Assembly (NCBI RefSeq): GCF_007994075.1
Contig: NZ_VIWU01000001.1
Span: forward strand, 6,200,001-6,264,000
DNA: 64,000 nucleotides
From: Pseudonocardia hierapolitana
GTDB lineage: Bacteria; Actinomycetota; Actinomycetes; Mycobacteriales; Pseudonocardiaceae
Direction of reading: 5' to 3'
Part shown: one piece after another, positions 9,761 to 18,658 of the stretch
How positions within the stretch are numbered: the stretch's first letter is position 1
Layout: every line of letters starts with the position of its first letter
The notes under the pieces: generated by a model
Told to the model about the DNA's origin: nothing
The model's input: the letters and a program-made list of their open reading frames with translations, nothing else
The model's database searches: none
Made by a program: the position numbers and the translations under genes

Positions 9761-10866
9761 CGGTCCAGTCCCTCCGCGAGCACGTGCTGGCCCAGCGCGA
9801 CGAGCGGGGCGAGGCTGCCGTCGAGCCCGGCGGCCATGGAAGCCGGCACCATCCCAGCCTGCACGCGGGCGAGGATGCCGGCGAGCACCACGCCCAGCTT
9901 GAACGCGCCGAACGCGACGTACCAGTGCAGCGGCGCGAGGTCCAGACCGGACCGGGCGGCGTAGGCGCTCGCCACCTCGTCGCGGTGCAGGAACCCCGGC
10001 AGCCGGGTGGGGCTCGACAGGTACTGCGCGGCCCGCCAGACGGGGTGCTCCTCGGACTGGTGCCAGTAGACGAGCAGCAGGCCCAGGTCGGCCAGGGGAT
10101 CGCCGAGCGTGGAGAGCTCCCAGTCGAGCACCGCGCGGATGCGTCCCGGGTCGGTGGCGTCGAAGAGGCAGTTGTCGATGCGGTAGTCCCCGTGCACGAT
10201 CGCGTGCCGCTGGGTGGCGGGCACGGTGGCCCCGAGCCGCTCGGCGAGGCGGGACAGCTCGGCCGCCGTGGTCGCGTCGGTCGGCACGCCGTCGCGGGCC
10301 TGTTCCCACTGCGAGACCCAGCGCCGGACCTGCCTCGTGAGGAAGCCCTCCGGGCGACCGAAGTCGCCGAGCCCCACCGCGTGCGGGTCGACGGCGTGCA
10401 ACGCCACCAGCACGTCCACGAGCGCTTCGCTCGCCCGGCGGCGCTCGTCCTCCGTGCTCGCCCATCCGGGTGGAAGTTCCCGCAGCGGCACGACGCCCTC
10501 GACCAGCTCCATCACGTAGCACGGCGCGTCCACCGGCGGCCCGCCCGCGGACGCCGCCAGCACCCGCGGCACCGGAACGGCGGTACCGGCCAGCGCTGTG
10601 ATCACGCGCCGCTCGCGGCCCATGTCGTGCGCCGTGGCCGCCACCCGGCCCACCGGCGGACGGCGCAGCACGACGGCACCTGCCGGGCTGTCGACCCGGT
10701 AGGTCAGGTTCGAGCGGCCCTCACCGAGGGACCGCAGCGTGCAGCCGCGCCAGCGCTCGTCGCCGAGCTCCGCGGCGAGCCACGCGCCGACGGCCACCGG
10801 GTCGGCCCCCGGCACCGGCGCGGGGCCGCTGCGCCCGCGATCATCGCGCTCGGGAGTGACAGCCAC
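9757..10866 (-). CDS. Phosphotransferase family protein (APH/ACAD10-type kinase fold)
   Basis: 369 residues from GTG 10866 (VAVTPERDD). Aminoglycoside-phosphotransferase fold: nucleotide-binding start LGEGRSNLTYRV, VVLRRPP with the lysine position replaced by arginine-type residues, the hinge CYVMELVEG, catalytic loop HGDYRIDNCLF and metal-binding DWELSTLGDPLADL. This is the group related to the kinase domain of ACAD10/11, which phosphorylates hydroxyacyl substrates. Substrate is unknown; antibiotic modification should not be assumed. Forms an operon with cei by ATGA overlap. This gene is not present at this spot in M. tuberculosis. Confidence 0.85.
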   Translation of the reverse strand: MAVTPERDDRGRSGPAPVPGADPVAVGAWLAAELGDERWRGCTLRSLGEGRSNLTYRVDSPAGAVVLRRPPVGRVAATAHDMGRERRVITALAGTAVPVPRVLAASAGGPPVDAPCYVMELVEGVVPLRELPPGWASTEDERRRASEALVDVLVALHAVDPHAVGLGDFGRPEGFLTRQVRRWVSQWEQARDGVPTDATTAAELSRLAERLGATVPATQRHAIVHGDYRIDNCLFDATDPGRIRAVLDWELSTLGDPLADLGLLLVYWHQSEEHPVWRAAQYLSSPTRLPGFLHRDEVASAYAARSGLDLAPLHWYVAFGAFKLGVVLAGILARVQAGMVPASMAAGLDGSLAPLVALGQHVLAEGLDR

Positions 10867-11114
10867 GCCGGGAACCCTAACCGCGCATGTGGACGCCACC
10901 TCTGGGCGACACGGGCAGGGGTGTGGACGCCAGCGCCCTGGGTTACCCTTCTGCGCCCCGAGGGGGAGCTCCACTATCGCGGGCGTGATAGCGCATCCCG
11001 ACCGCCAGTGGCGCTGGGTTGAGACGTGCGTCACAGAATTGCCGGGCACAAACCCCGGCCCTAGGGCGTTGTCCAGCCGCACGACGACGACATGTGTGTA
11101 AGAGGGTGGGAACG

Positions 11115-11417
11115 ATGGCGACCGACTACGACGCGCCGAGGCGCAACGAGACCGACGACATGGCCGAGGACTCGCTCGACGAGCTGAAGGCCCGTCGCAA
11201 CGAGGCCCAGTCGTCGGTCGTGGACGTCGACGAGTCGGACACGGCGGAGAGCTTCGAGCTGCCGGGCGCCGACCTGTCCGGCGAGGAGCTGACGGTCAAG
11301 GTGCTGCCCAAGCAGGCCGATGAGTTCACCTGTGCGAGCTGCTTCCTCGTCCACCACCGCAGCCGACTGGCGTCCAGCAGCGGTGGGCAGTACATCTGCC
11401 GCGACTGCGCTGCCTGA
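11115..11417 (+). CDS. DUF4193 zinc-ribbon-like small protein (Rv2699c family)
   Basis: 100 residues. ATG 11115 follows a purine-rich AGAGGGTGGGAACG. The N-terminus is acidic (NETDDMAEDSLDELKARRNEAQ); the C-terminus has two CxxC pairs, CASCFLVHH and YICRDCAA, fitting a zinc ribbon. The family is restricted to actinobacteria and essentially always lies beside cei and dut; related proteins have been connected with transcription, but no role can be shown here. Length matches the family. Confidence 0.85.
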   Translation: MATDYDAPRRNETDDMAEDSLDELKARRNEAQSSVVDVDESDTAESFELPGADLSGEELTVKVLPKQADEFTCASCFLVHHRSRLASSSGGQYICRDCAA

Positions 11418-11446
11418 TCTCCCGGGGTAACAGGGGGAGCGAAACC

Positions 11447-11473
11447 GCCCCGGACCGCTCGCCGGTTCGGGGC
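11447..11473. terminator. Hairpin between convergent genes
   Basis: Arms GCCCCGGACC and GGTTCGGGGC pair over 10 positions with one G-T wobble, 7-base loop. It sits between the ends of the DUF4193 and DUF3093 genes and could serve both. Confidence 0.5.
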
Positions 11474-11497
11474 TGTGTCGTGTCCGCGGAACACGGC

Positions 11498-11977
11498 TCA
11501 GCGGCCCAGCGCCTTCACCAGCGCGTCCGGATCGCGGGTGCTGACGATCCAGTACGGCGTGTCGTCATCGGGGTCGGTGACCTCGATCCGGACGACCGGG
11601 CCGATCCACGCCCGGTGCATCAGGAAGGCGGCGGGATCGAGCTCGGGGCCCAGCGCCACCTGCTTGCCCTCCCGCGGCACGACGTCGACGTGTCCGACGT
11701 GACGCAGCGGCAGCCGGGCCTCGCCCGCGTGCAGCTCCCCGTCGGCCACCTGCACCCGGACCCGGCCCAGCCACACCATCGCACCGAGGCAGAGCGGGAC
11801 GGTGATCGCGTAGCCGATCCACGAGCGGATGCCCGGATAGCCCATGTGCACCTCGGCGCCGAGCAACACCGCCAGGCCGAGCGCCAACAGGTACCACCAC
11901 AACGGCACCGACAACCGCTCGTCGAATCGAGGGGTGCCGGACGTCGCAGGCGGGGTGGCCGACGGGTGCTCGCTCAC
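11498..11977 (-). CDS. DUF3093 membrane protein (Rv2698 family)
   Basis: 159 residues. After [17 protein letters not shown] come two transmembrane segments (about 27-45 and 53-72; [40 protein letters not shown]), then a small beta-rich cytoplasmic or external domain containing [21 protein letters not shown] and [17 protein letters not shown]. This is the DUF3093 signature: a PH-like C-terminal half after a two-helix anchor. Divergent from dut with 26 bases between starts, an arrangement conserved across actinobacteria. Confidence 0.85.
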   Translation of the reverse strand: MSEHPSATPPATSGTPRFDERLSVPLWWYLLALGLAVLLGAEVHMGYPGIRSWIGYAITVPLCLGAMVWLGRVRVQVADGELHAGEARLPLRHVGHVDVVPREGKQVALGPELDPAAFLMHRAWIGPVVRIEVTDPDDDTPYWIVSTRDPDALVKALGR

Positions 11978-12003
11978 AGCATCCGAGGGTAACCTCGCCC
12001 GTC

Positions 12004-12579
12004 GTGCCCGGCCCCGTCGATGCTCCCCAGCGCGAGCCGCTCAGCGCACCGCTCGTCCCAGCGCCTGCGGTGGTGTCAGCGCATGCCGTGTCAGCGCCTG
12101 CCGCCTCGGCGCCCACCGTCGAGGTGCTCATCACCCGGCTCGACGCCGGGCTCCCGTTGCCGTCCTACGCGCGCCCGGGTGACGCGGGCGCGGACCTGCA
12201 CTGCACCACCGACGTCGTGCTCGCTCCCGGCGAGCGGGCCGTGGTCGGCACCGGCGTGGCCATCGCCCTCCCGCCGGGGTACGCGGGGTTCGTCCACCCG
12301 CGGTCCGGGCTGGCCGCGCGTGCCGGGCTGTCGATCGTCAACGCGCCGGGCACCGTCGACGCCGGCTACCGCGGCGAGATCCTGGTCTGCCTGATCAACC
12401 TCGACCCGCGCGACGAGCTGCGGTTGCGGCGCGGCGACCGCATCGCCCAGCTGGTGGTGCAGAAGGTGGAGCACGCCCGGTTCGTCGAGGTCGGTGAGCT
12501 GCCCGGCTCCGAACGCGGTGCGGGCGGCCACGGCTCCACGGGCGGGCACGAGCGGCTGAGCACCGGGGACGGGCCGTAG
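12004..12579 (+). CDS. dut: dUTP diphosphatase
   Basis: 191 residues from GTG 12004, with a 38-residue Ala/Pro-rich leader; a later start such as GTG 12073 would give a more usual length. All five dUTPase motifs are visible: [10 protein letters not shown] (1), [10 protein letters not shown] (2), [14 protein letters not shown] with the catalytic Asp (3), [11 protein letters not shown] (4) and the C-terminal lid [11 protein letters not shown] (5). It hydrolyses dUTP to dUMP and pyrophosphate as a homotrimer, preventing uracil incorporation and feeding dTMP synthesis. The stop overlaps the next gene's GTG by one base (TAGTG), indicating coupling. Confidence 0.95.
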   Translation: MPGPVDAPQREPLSAPLVPAPAVVSAHAVSAPAASAPTVEVLITRLDAGLPLPSYARPGDAGADLHCTTDVVLAPGERAVVGTGVAIALPPGYAGFVHPRSGLAARAGLSIVNAPGTVDAGYRGEILVCLINLDPRDELRLRRGDRIAQLVVQKVEHARFVEVGELPGSERGAGGHGSTGGHERLSTGDGP

Positions 12580-15500
12580 TGGCCAGACGCGACCGGAGTA
12601 CCTCCGCCGTCCGGTTCGCCCCGGACGTCGACGCCGACCGCGACGCCGACCTCACCCCGGACGTCGACGGTGGCGGCGTGGCGCTCGACACCGAGAATCC
12701 CCTACCGCTCACCGGCCCGCACGACAGCGACGGCCTCGACCCCGAGGTCACCGACGCGGCAGGCCTCGTCGACTTCGGGTCGATCCGCGTGCCGGTGCCA
12801 CCGGAAGGCACGGTCGCCGTCGAACCCACGGCGGGCGACCGGATGCAGGCCGTGCACATCAGGCTTGCGGAGGGTCGGCTGTCGGTGAGCGCGCTCGCCG
12901 CGCCGAAGTCGTCGAAGCTGTGGCCGGAGCTGGCCCGCGAGATCGACACCTCGCTGCGCGACGGCGGGGCCCGGGTGCGGTCGTTCCCCGGCGCCTGGGG
13001 GCGCGAGCTGCACGCGACGTCCGGCGGCGCCACGTCCGTGTTCGTCGGGGTGGACGGGCCGCGCTGGATGCTGTACGGGGTCGCGACCGGACCGAGTGCG
13101 CACGCCGAGACGCTGGACGCCGAGCTGCGCCGCATGCTGCGGGGCACCGTCGTGGTGCGCGGGAAGCAGCCCTACCCGGTCCGCACGATCCTTCCGCTCA
13201 CCATCCCCGACCACCTCGCCGACGAGGCTGCGGCCACCCCCGCGGTCCCCGCGCCGGGTGCCAAGAAGAGGTCGCAGGCGAAGGCCGCGGCCGGGAGGTC
13301 GGCGCCGGGCAAGGCCGCACCCGGGAAGACGGCACCCCCGAACTCGGACGTGGCGGCCGCGGCCGCCAAGAAGGCCGCCGCACGCCGGGCGGCCGCGCGG
13401 AAGGCCGCCGCGGCCGCTGCCGTGAAGGCGGCGGCGGAGGCGCTGGCCGAGCAGGCGGCGGAGGACAGAGCCGCCGCCGGTGAACACCCGGACACCGGGA
13501 GCGCCGCACGCCTCGGACGAACCGGGTCCCACCCCGTTCCTGGAACGATCCCCACCGGGCCCGGCCCGGATGCGCCGCTGCGGGAGCAGTCGCCGTCCGC
13601 GCGCCGTGCGGCCGCCGCGGCGTGGCGCTCCCGGTCCGGGGCGCTCCGGAGCGAGGCACCCCCGCCCACCGAGGCACCCCCGCCCACGGAGGCGCTGCCC
13701 GTCGCGCGTCCGGTCGAGGACCCGCCCGTGACGGAGGCGTTCCGCGCCACCCGGCCTCCGGCCGATGCCCTGCTCCCCTCGGAGGCGTTGCGCCCCTCGG
13801 AGTCGCGGCCGCGGTCGGAGTCGCTGCTCCCCTCGGAGGCGTTGCGCCCCTCGGAGTCGCGGCCCCGGTCGGAGTCGCTGCTCCCCTCGGAGGCGTTGCG
13901 CCCCTCGGAGTCGCGGCCGCGGTCGGAGTCGCTGCCCCCCTCGGATGCCCTGCTCCCCACGGAGGCACAGCTCCCCACGGAGGCTCTGCGCGTCGTCGAG
14001 CCGGGCACCGGCGGCCGGCGACGGCTGGGTGAGCCCGCTCCTCCCGTGCCACCCCCGTCCGGCCGGCGCCACCTGCTGGAAACCCCGGCCGAGGAGTCCT
14101 ACCCGGGCGGGCGGCGCAGCCTGCGCGACGCCGCGGCCGACCTGCCGCCCACCGGCTCTCGACACCCGGTCGACCCCGGGGTTCCCCGGGGCGGGCGGCC
14201 GCCTCTCCACGAGCCGGACGGCGCACCGGGTGCCACGGCACCGTGGGACCTGAGTGAGCCCGGTGGGCGGCGCCGACTGCGTGAGCCCGCCACAGACGCG
14301 GGCGTGTCGGCGTCCGGGCGCCGGCGTCTGCAGGAGCCGTGGGACGGCACCGAGCGCGGCGCGGACCGGCAGCCGTGGGAACCCGGTTCCGACCGGATGA
14401 ACGGGTCGTCCCGGCCGCCCGCCGACCCGTTGGCCGCGGGGCCACGTGATGAGCACCCTCGGCGAGGTGTGGACACGGGCGTCTCCACGGCGGGCAGGCG
14501 GAGCCTGCGGGAGCCGTGGGACGGCGCGGAGCCGATCGCGCCCGCCGCCGACACGGGTGTCTCCGCCTCGGGCAGGCGACAGTTGCGGGAGCCCTGGGAA
14601 CCGAGCCCGCCTGCCGCCGACACCGGTGCCTCTGTCTCGGGGTGGCGGAGCTTGCGTGAGCCGTGGGAACCGAGCCGGTCTGCCGCCGACACCGGCGTCT
14701 CCGCGTCGGGGCGGCGGAGCCTGCGGGGGCCGTGGGACGGCCCAGGAGAGCCCGACGGGTCGGGTGGCCGGCGCAGGTCGGGGGAGCCGGCCGGATTCCC
14801 CGGCGTGGACCCGGGCCCTGCACCGAGCGCGGCCGACACCGGTGTGTCGGCGTCGGGTCGACGGCGGTTGCGGGACTCGTGGAACGAGGGCGCCGGGGCG
14901 AACGGGCCCGTGGGCGACACGGGCGTGTCGGCCACGGGCCGGCGGCGGCTGCGCGAGTCGTGGGACGAGAGCGGGCCGGGCAGCGGCCCTGAGCCGCCGG
15001 GCCCGGCCGCGGCGGATGCGGGCGTGTCCGCGTCGGGCCGGCGGCGCCTGCGGGAGCCGTGGGACGAGGCGGGCCTCGACACCGGACCGCGGCCGTGGGA
15101 GACCGGGCCCGGGGCGCTGAACGGGGCGGCCGGACGACGGCGGGCCGCCGAGCCGGCCGCGCCGCGAGTAGCCGACACGGGCGTCTCCGCGACCGGCCGG
15201 CGACGGTTGCGGGAGTCGTGGGAGGACGCGCCGCCGGACGCCGGTCCGCGGGAGCCGGCTCCTGGCCTGCCGAACGGAACGGGCGAGCCTGCGGCGGGTG
15301 GCCGTCGCAGGCAGGAGTACTTCGGCGAGCCGGGACCCTTCGGTCTGGAAGCGGCCCCGCCGCCGGCCGACACGGGCGTGTCCGCGTCCGGCCGCGGTCG
15401 CCTGGGCGAGCTGTGGGACGACGCGGCCCGCGGGAGGCCGGACGGATCAGCTGCTCGCCGGATGCCGGGCGAACCCGAGCCGATCGAACGGAGCGCGCGC

Positions 15501-15842
15501 CGTCGGCCCGGTGGCGACGACCCGATCTCCGGCACCGGTGGGCGGCGACGACTGCGCGACACGGAGCCGGCACCCGTCCGGGACGGCTCGCAGACCGAGC
15601 CGTGGCTCGTCGCGCCCGACGGTCCGTCCGACGGGAGCGCCCGCCGCACCCTGAGCGCCGAGTACCTGATCGAGACCGGTGAGCAGGACGCCGGCTGGGC
15701 CACGGGCCTCGACGACCGCACGGAGCGGCGCGGCGGCGGCAGGCACTCCGGGGCGGGCGACGCGTCGCCCCCCACCGTCCGGCTGGAGGCGCTGCTGAGC
15801 GAGCTGGACCCGAACCGCCCGAGACGCCGCCACCGCCGCTGA
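12579..15842 (+). CDS. DUF3710 protein with a giant repeat-rich C-terminal extension
   Basis: 1,087 residues, about four times the usual DUF3710 length (about 250). Residues about 55-215 are the ordinary domain: FGSIRVPVP, RLSVSALAAPKSSKLWPEL, GRELHATSGG and GPRWMLYGVATGPSA. Then come an Ala/Lys helix-prone stretch (225-300; [15 protein letters not shown]), a Pro/Ser/Glu region with three 18-residue repeats (398-451), and ten copies of a 16-residue motif (consensus DTGVSASGRRRLREPW) within 573-946. The end (VRLEALLSELDPNRPRRRHRR) is basic. The extension is predicted to be disordered. The frame is continuous with high G+C at third positions, so it looks translated. Downstream of dut as in other actinobacteria. 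Function of DUF3710 is unknown. Confidence 0.85.
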   Translation: MARRDRSTSAVRFAPDVDADRDADLTPDVDGGGVALDTENPLPLTGPHDSDGLDPEVTDAAGLVDFGSIRVPVPPEGTVAVEPTAGDRMQAVHIRLAEGRLSVSALAAPKSSKLWPELAREIDTSLRDGGARVRSFPGAWGRELHATSGGATSVFVGVDGPRWMLYGVATGPSAHAETLDAELRRMLRGTVVVRGKQPYPVRTILPLTIPDHLADEAAATPAVPAPGAKKRSQAKAAAGRSAPGKAAPGKTAPPNSDVAAAAAKKAAARRAAARKAAAAAAVKAAAEALAEQAAEDRAAAGEHPDTGSAARLGRTGSHPVPGTIPTGPGPDAPLREQSPSARRAAAAAWRSRSGALRSEAPPPTEAPPPTEALPVARPVEDPPVTEAFRATRPPADALLPSEALRPSESRPRSESLLPSEALRPSESRPRSESLLPSEALRPSESRPRSESLPPSDALLPTEAQLPTEALRVVEPGTGGRRRLGEPAPPVPPPSGRRHLLETPAEESYPGGRRSLRDAAADLPPTGSRHPVDPGVPRGGRPPLHEPDGAPGATAPWDLSEPGGRRRLREPATDAGVSASGRRRLQEPWDGTERGADRQPWEPGSDRMNGSSRPPADPLAAGPRDEHPRRGVDTGVSTAGRRSLREPWDGAEPIAPAADTGVSASGRRQLREPWEPSPPAADTGASVSGWRSLREPWEPSRSAADTGVSASGRRSLRGPWDGPGEPDGSGGRRRSGEPAGFPGVDPGPAPSAADTGVSASGRRRLRDSWNEGAGANGPVGDTGVSATGRRRLRESWDESGPGSGPEPPGPAAADAGVSASGRRRLREPWDEAGLDTGPRPWETGPGALNGAAGRRRAAEPAAPRVADTGVSATGRRRLRESWEDAPPDAGPREPAPGLPNGTGEPAAGGRRRQEYFGEPGPFGLEAAPPPADTGVSASGRGRLGELWDDAARGRPDGSAARRMPGEPEPIERSARRRPGGDDPISGTGGRRRLRDTEPAPVRDGSQTEPWLVAPDGPSDGSARRTLSAEYLIETGEQDAGWATGLDDRTERRGGGRHSGAGDASPPTVRLEALLSELDPNRPRRRHRR
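13770..13931 (+). repeat. Three tandem 54-bp units inside the DUF3710 gene
   Basis: Three head-to-tail 54-base copies (13770-13823, 13824-13877, 13878-13931), almost identical; unit 2 differs by one base (ggcccc for ggccgc). Each encodes 18 residues, LLPSEALRPSESRPRSES. Near-identity suggests recent duplication. Confidence 0.9.
14295..15416 (+). repeat. Ten copies of a 16-residue coding repeat
   Basis: Ten degenerate copies of DTGVSASGRRRLREPW are spread through codons 573-946, with spacers of variable length (about 9-55 residues). D, G, S, G, R, L and W are nearly invariant; spacers diverge. Constraint on the motif rather than on the spacers suggests selection on short linear motifs. Confidence 0.85.
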
Positions 15843-15844
15843 GG

Positions 15845-16546
15845 TCACCGGCCTGCGCCGGTCGCCCGCTGCCAGGCCAGCACGGCGGCGCTGCCGAGCA
15901 CGGCGGGGTCGGCGCCGAGCGCGGCGAGGGTGGTGGTGCGGATCGCCGCGCACGCCAGTGCTCGCGCCCACGCGCGGGCCGTGACCAGCGGGTGCACCGG
16001 GTCGTCGACGACGGCGGCGATGCCCACCGGTACGGCGAGCGAGCCGAGCGCGTCCAGGTCGGGGGCGGGCTCGGCCGCGGCGGCGTCGAGCGCGTCGGCC
16101 AGCCCCGGCCCGTACCCCGCCCACGCGCGGGCCAGTTCCTCGGCCAGCCACGGGGGAGCGCCCGCACGTGCGGTCGCGACGGCAGCCGCGAGGCCGCCCG
16201 CTCGGACCTGCGCCGCCGTGGCCCGCGCCGCCGCGGCGGCGGGTGCGCCGTCGGGGGCGCCGGTCCAGGCCGGCATCGCCACCAGCACGCCGGCGAGCCC
16301 GGCGGGCGCCCGGTCGGCGGCCCACGCCGTCGCGACGTGGGCGCCGAGTGAGATCCCGCCGACGAGGAACGCCCCTGGCCGCTCGGCCGCGGCGTCGAGT
16401 GCGGCCCGGTACCCGGCGACGACGTCCACCCCGGGCCGCGGCTCCACCGCGTCCAGAGCGAGGCCTCGCGCCGTGAGCGCGGTCTCGAACGCGTTCCGGA
16501 CGAACCGCGCATCCGAGCCGGAGCCGGGCAGGATGACGGCCCGGAC
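15845..16546 (-). CDS. Small alpha/beta-hydrolase-fold protein (Rv2695 family), start unresolved
   Basis: About 233 residues. Begins at RAVILPGSGSD, the normal N-terminus of the family, with the nucleophile-elbow-like GGISLGAHVA at about 70 and a His near VDDPVHPLVTA. Family members are compact alpha/beta hydrolases of unknown substrate. The expected first codon is GTC at 16546, and I find no in-frame ATG, GTG or TTG close upstream before the frame runs antisense through the OB-fold gene. A non-standard start or a base error is possible. It converges with the DUF3710 gene at a 2-base gap and is divergent from the OB-fold gene. Confidence 0.7.
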   Translation of the reverse strand, partial: VRAVILPGSGSDARFVRNAFETALTARGLALDAVEPRPGVDVVAGYRAALDAAAERPGAFLVGGISLGAHVATAWAADRAPAGLAGVLVAMPAWTGAPDGAPAAAAARATAAQVRAGGLAAAVATARAGAPPWLAEELARAWAGYGPGLADALDAAAAEPAPDLDALGSLAVPVGIAAVVDDPVHPLVTARAWARALACAAIRTTTLAALGADPAVLGSAAVLAWQRATGAGR

Positions 16547-16679
16547 GGCGCGACGGGCCGACCGCTCGCCGTGACCTGGCGAGAAGGTGGCCGGTGAGGT
16601 CGGCGAAGATGGTTTCCTGCGAGTTACGCTGGGAACATATCGGGCCCCGCGTGGGGGTGCCGAGCGAGCTGGGGGAGAG

Positions 16680-17063
16680 ATGACCAGCAGCGATGGCGGT
16701 GCGTTCCGCCGCATGCTTCGCCGGCTGACCAGTGATGTGGACGAGCTGGACGCCGATGACCTCGAGGCCGGTTCGCAGAAGTCCGGCGCGCAGCGCGCTT
16801 CCGACTGCGCCTGCGGGCAGGAGGTCACGATGCTCGGGCGGCTGCGCAGCGTGGAGTTCCGGCCGCACGACGCCGACGCGTCGCTGGAGGCCGAGCTGTT
16901 CGACGGCACCGACGGTGTCACCCTGATCTGGCTCGGCAGGCGACGAATCCCCGGCATCGAACCCGGGCGCACCATGCGCGTGCGTGGGCGGCTCGCCCTG
17001 CGGGACGGGCACAAGGTCCTCTACAACCCGTTCTACGAGATCTGCCCAGCCAACACCCCCTGA
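16680..17063 (+). CDS. OB-fold nucleic-acid-binding domain protein (Rv2694c family)
   Basis: 127 residues from ATG 16680, preceded by a strong site, GGGGGAGAG. The N-terminus FRRMLRRLTSDVDELDADDL is helical; then an OB-fold: TMLGRLRSVEFRPH, ASLEAELFDGTDGVTLIWLG, RRIPGIEPGRTMRVRGRLALRDGHKVLYNPFYE, with a CxC pair (DCACGQ) before it. This is the tRNA-anticodon/RecG-wedge-type OB-fold. Its order before DUF3159 is conserved in actinobacteria. No enzyme activity is expected; a nucleic-acid or protein-binding role is inferred. Confidence 0.85.
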   Translation: MTSSDGGAFRRMLRRLTSDVDELDADDLEAGSQKSGAQRASDCACGQEVTMLGRLRSVEFRPHDADASLEAELFDGTDGVTLIWLGRRRIPGIEPGRTMRVRGRLALRDGHKVLYNPFYEICPANTP

Positions 17064-17189
17064 TTCCCTCCGGCCGCACCGGCGGGCCGGGCGGGTACCC
17101 TCGGCGCCGCCGGCCTGCCGGCACGCGCTGCAGCACCTGGAACCGTCGAGACATGCACCGGGCCTCCGGGTCCGGGCGCTAGGAGCACC

Positions 17190-17867
17190 GTGACCCACGG
17201 CCCGAACCCAGGCCTCCCTCCTGAGTCCGAGACCGACGGTCGGGCGGCCGACGGGTCGCGGGAGGAGCGCGAGTTCCCCACCCTGCTCGAGCAGATGGGC
17301 GGCGTGCAGGGCGTCGTCGCCTCGACGATCCCGGTCGCGGTCTTCGTCGTCGCGAACGTGGTGTTCGGGCTGCAGCCCGCGGTGATCTCCGCGCTCGCGG
17401 CCGGTGTCGCGATCGCGGTGTGGCGCATCACCCGCAAGCAGGCGCTGCAGCCGGCCGTGTCCGGGCTGCTGGGCGTGGGCGTCGCGGCGTTCATCGCCTA
17501 CCGCACCGGCGAGGCCCGCGGTTTCTACCTGCCCGGGCTGCTCTTCAGCGCGGTCTGCGGGCTGGCGTTCCTGGTGTCGATGCTGGTGCGCTGGCCGCTC
17601 GCCGGAGTCGTCTGGCACGCCGTGAACGGCGACGGGCAGTCGTGGCGGGCCGACCGGCGGCTCCTGCGCGCCTACACGTTCGCCACCGCGCTCTGGACGC
17701 TCGTGTTCGCGTCCCGCGTGGTGGTTCAGGGCTGGCTCTACAACGCCGACGAGGAGACGTGGCTCGGCATCGCCCGGCTGGCCATGGGCTACCCGCTCGT
17801 CGGGCTGGCGCTGCTGGGCACGATCTGGGCGGTTCGCCGAGCACGGCGCGATCCCGCTCCGGCGTGA
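17190..17867 (+). CDS. DUF3159 membrane protein (Rv2693c family)
   Basis: 225 residues, GTG start with GGAGC just upstream. The acidic cytoplasmic N-terminus ends FPTLLEQMGGVQGVVASTIPV. About five to six transmembrane segments follow: AVFVVANVVFG, VISALAAGVAIAVW, AVSGLLGVGVAAFIA, LPGLLFSAVCGLAFLVSML, FATALWTLVFASRVVV and YPLVGLALLGTIWAV. The segments GFYLPGL and WRADRRLLRAY are typical of DUF3159, which looks like an intracellular-septation-type or transporter-like membrane protein. It follows the OB-fold gene in an apparent operon. Function unknown. Confidence 0.85.
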   Translation: MTHGPNPGLPPESETDGRAADGSREEREFPTLLEQMGGVQGVVASTIPVAVFVVANVVFGLQPAVISALAAGVAIAVWRITRKQALQPAVSGLLGVGVAAFIAYRTGEARGFYLPGLLFSAVCGLAFLVSMLVRWPLAGVVWHAVNGDGQSWRADRRLLRAYTFATALWTLVFASRVVVQGWLYNADEETWLGIARLAMGYPLVGLALLGTIWAVRRARRDPAPA

Positions 17868-17996
17868 CGATCAGGTAGCTGACCCGGAGGCCGAACACGG
17901 GCAGAAGCTGGACCTGCGGATCCTGTGGCGGGACGGCCGCAACCCGCAACCACCACCGCCAGCCACACCCGACGGCGACGTGGAGGAAACACCGTT

Positions 17997-18653
17997 CTAG
18001 ACGCCCAGTGCGTCCCGGATGTCCTCCTCGACGGCGGACGTGGCGACGAACAGCAGCTCGTCGCCGGGTTCGAGGGCGTCGTCGGCCTGGGGGACGATCA
18101 CCCGGCCGCCGCGGAGGATCACCAGGAGCGCCGAGTCGACCGGCAGCTGCAGGGACTTCACGGGCTTGCCCGCGAGCGGGGTGTCCTCGGGCAGCGTGAC
18201 CTCCACGAGGTTGGCCTGGCCCTGGCGCAGGGTCATCAGCCGCACCAGGTCACCGACGGCCACCGCCTCCTCCACGAGCGCGGCGAGGAGGCGGGGGGTG
18301 GACACGGCGACGTCGACCCCCCAGTTGTCGTTGAACAGCCACTCGTTGCGCGGATCGTTCACCCGGGCCACGACGCGGCGCACGGCGAACTCGGTCTTGG
18401 CGAGCAACGACACGACGAGGTTGACCTTGTCGTCGCCGGTGGCGGCGATGACGACGTCGCAGCTCTCCATGCCGGCCTCCTCGAGGGAGGCCAGCTCGCA
18501 GGCGTCGGCGTGCACCCACTCGGCGCGCTCCACCGCCTCGGGCTCGATGTTGGCGAGCTCACGCTCGATGAGCATCACCTGGTGCTTGCTCTCCACCAGC
18601 TCCAGCGCGATGGAGCGGCCGACGGCGCCGGCTCCCGCGATCGCGATGCGCAT
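17997..18653 (-). CDS. ceoC: RCK/TrkA-N potassium-channel regulatory protein CeoC
   Basis: 218 residues from ATG 18653. Rossmann TrkA-N domain: IAIAGAGAVGRSIALELV (GxGxxG), ESKHQVMLIERE, DVVIAATGDDKVNLVVSLLAK and RVVARVNDPRNEWLFND; then a TrkA-C domain (about 145-212), ANLVEVTLPEDTPLAGKPVKSLQLP and GDELLFVAT. It binds NAD(H) or nucleotide and gates potassium uptake. The start lies 5 bases after the ceoB stop, so both form one operon. The pair is divergent from a KUP-like carrier that is the probable partner. Its stop is shared with the end of a short open frame on the other strand, which is not called. Confidence 0.9.
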   Translation of the reverse strand: MRIAIAGAGAVGRSIALELVESKHQVMLIERELANIEPEAVERAEWVHADACELASLEEAGMESCDVVIAATGDDKVNLVVSLLAKTEFAVRRVVARVNDPRNEWLFNDNWGVDVAVSTPRLLAALVEEAVAVGDLVRLMTLRQGQANLVEVTLPEDTPLAGKPVKSLQLPVDSALLVILRGGRVIVPQADDALEPGDELLFVATSAVEEDIRDALGV

Positions 18654-18658
18654 CTCTC

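Noticed and set aside
13770..13931. Possible CRISPR or direct-repeat array
   Set aside because: Units are contiguous with no spacers, in frame, and coding.
13198..16512. Open minus-strand frame of about 1,100 codons opposite the DUF3710 gene
   Set aside because: It is antisense to a gene with clear domains; composition is Arg/Pro-rich without motifs, as expected from a shadow frame in high G+C.
17868..18000. Short open plus-strand stretch ending next to ceoC (about 44 codons)
   Set aside because: It reads as plausible protein but has no start codon or known domain; it may be a remnant.
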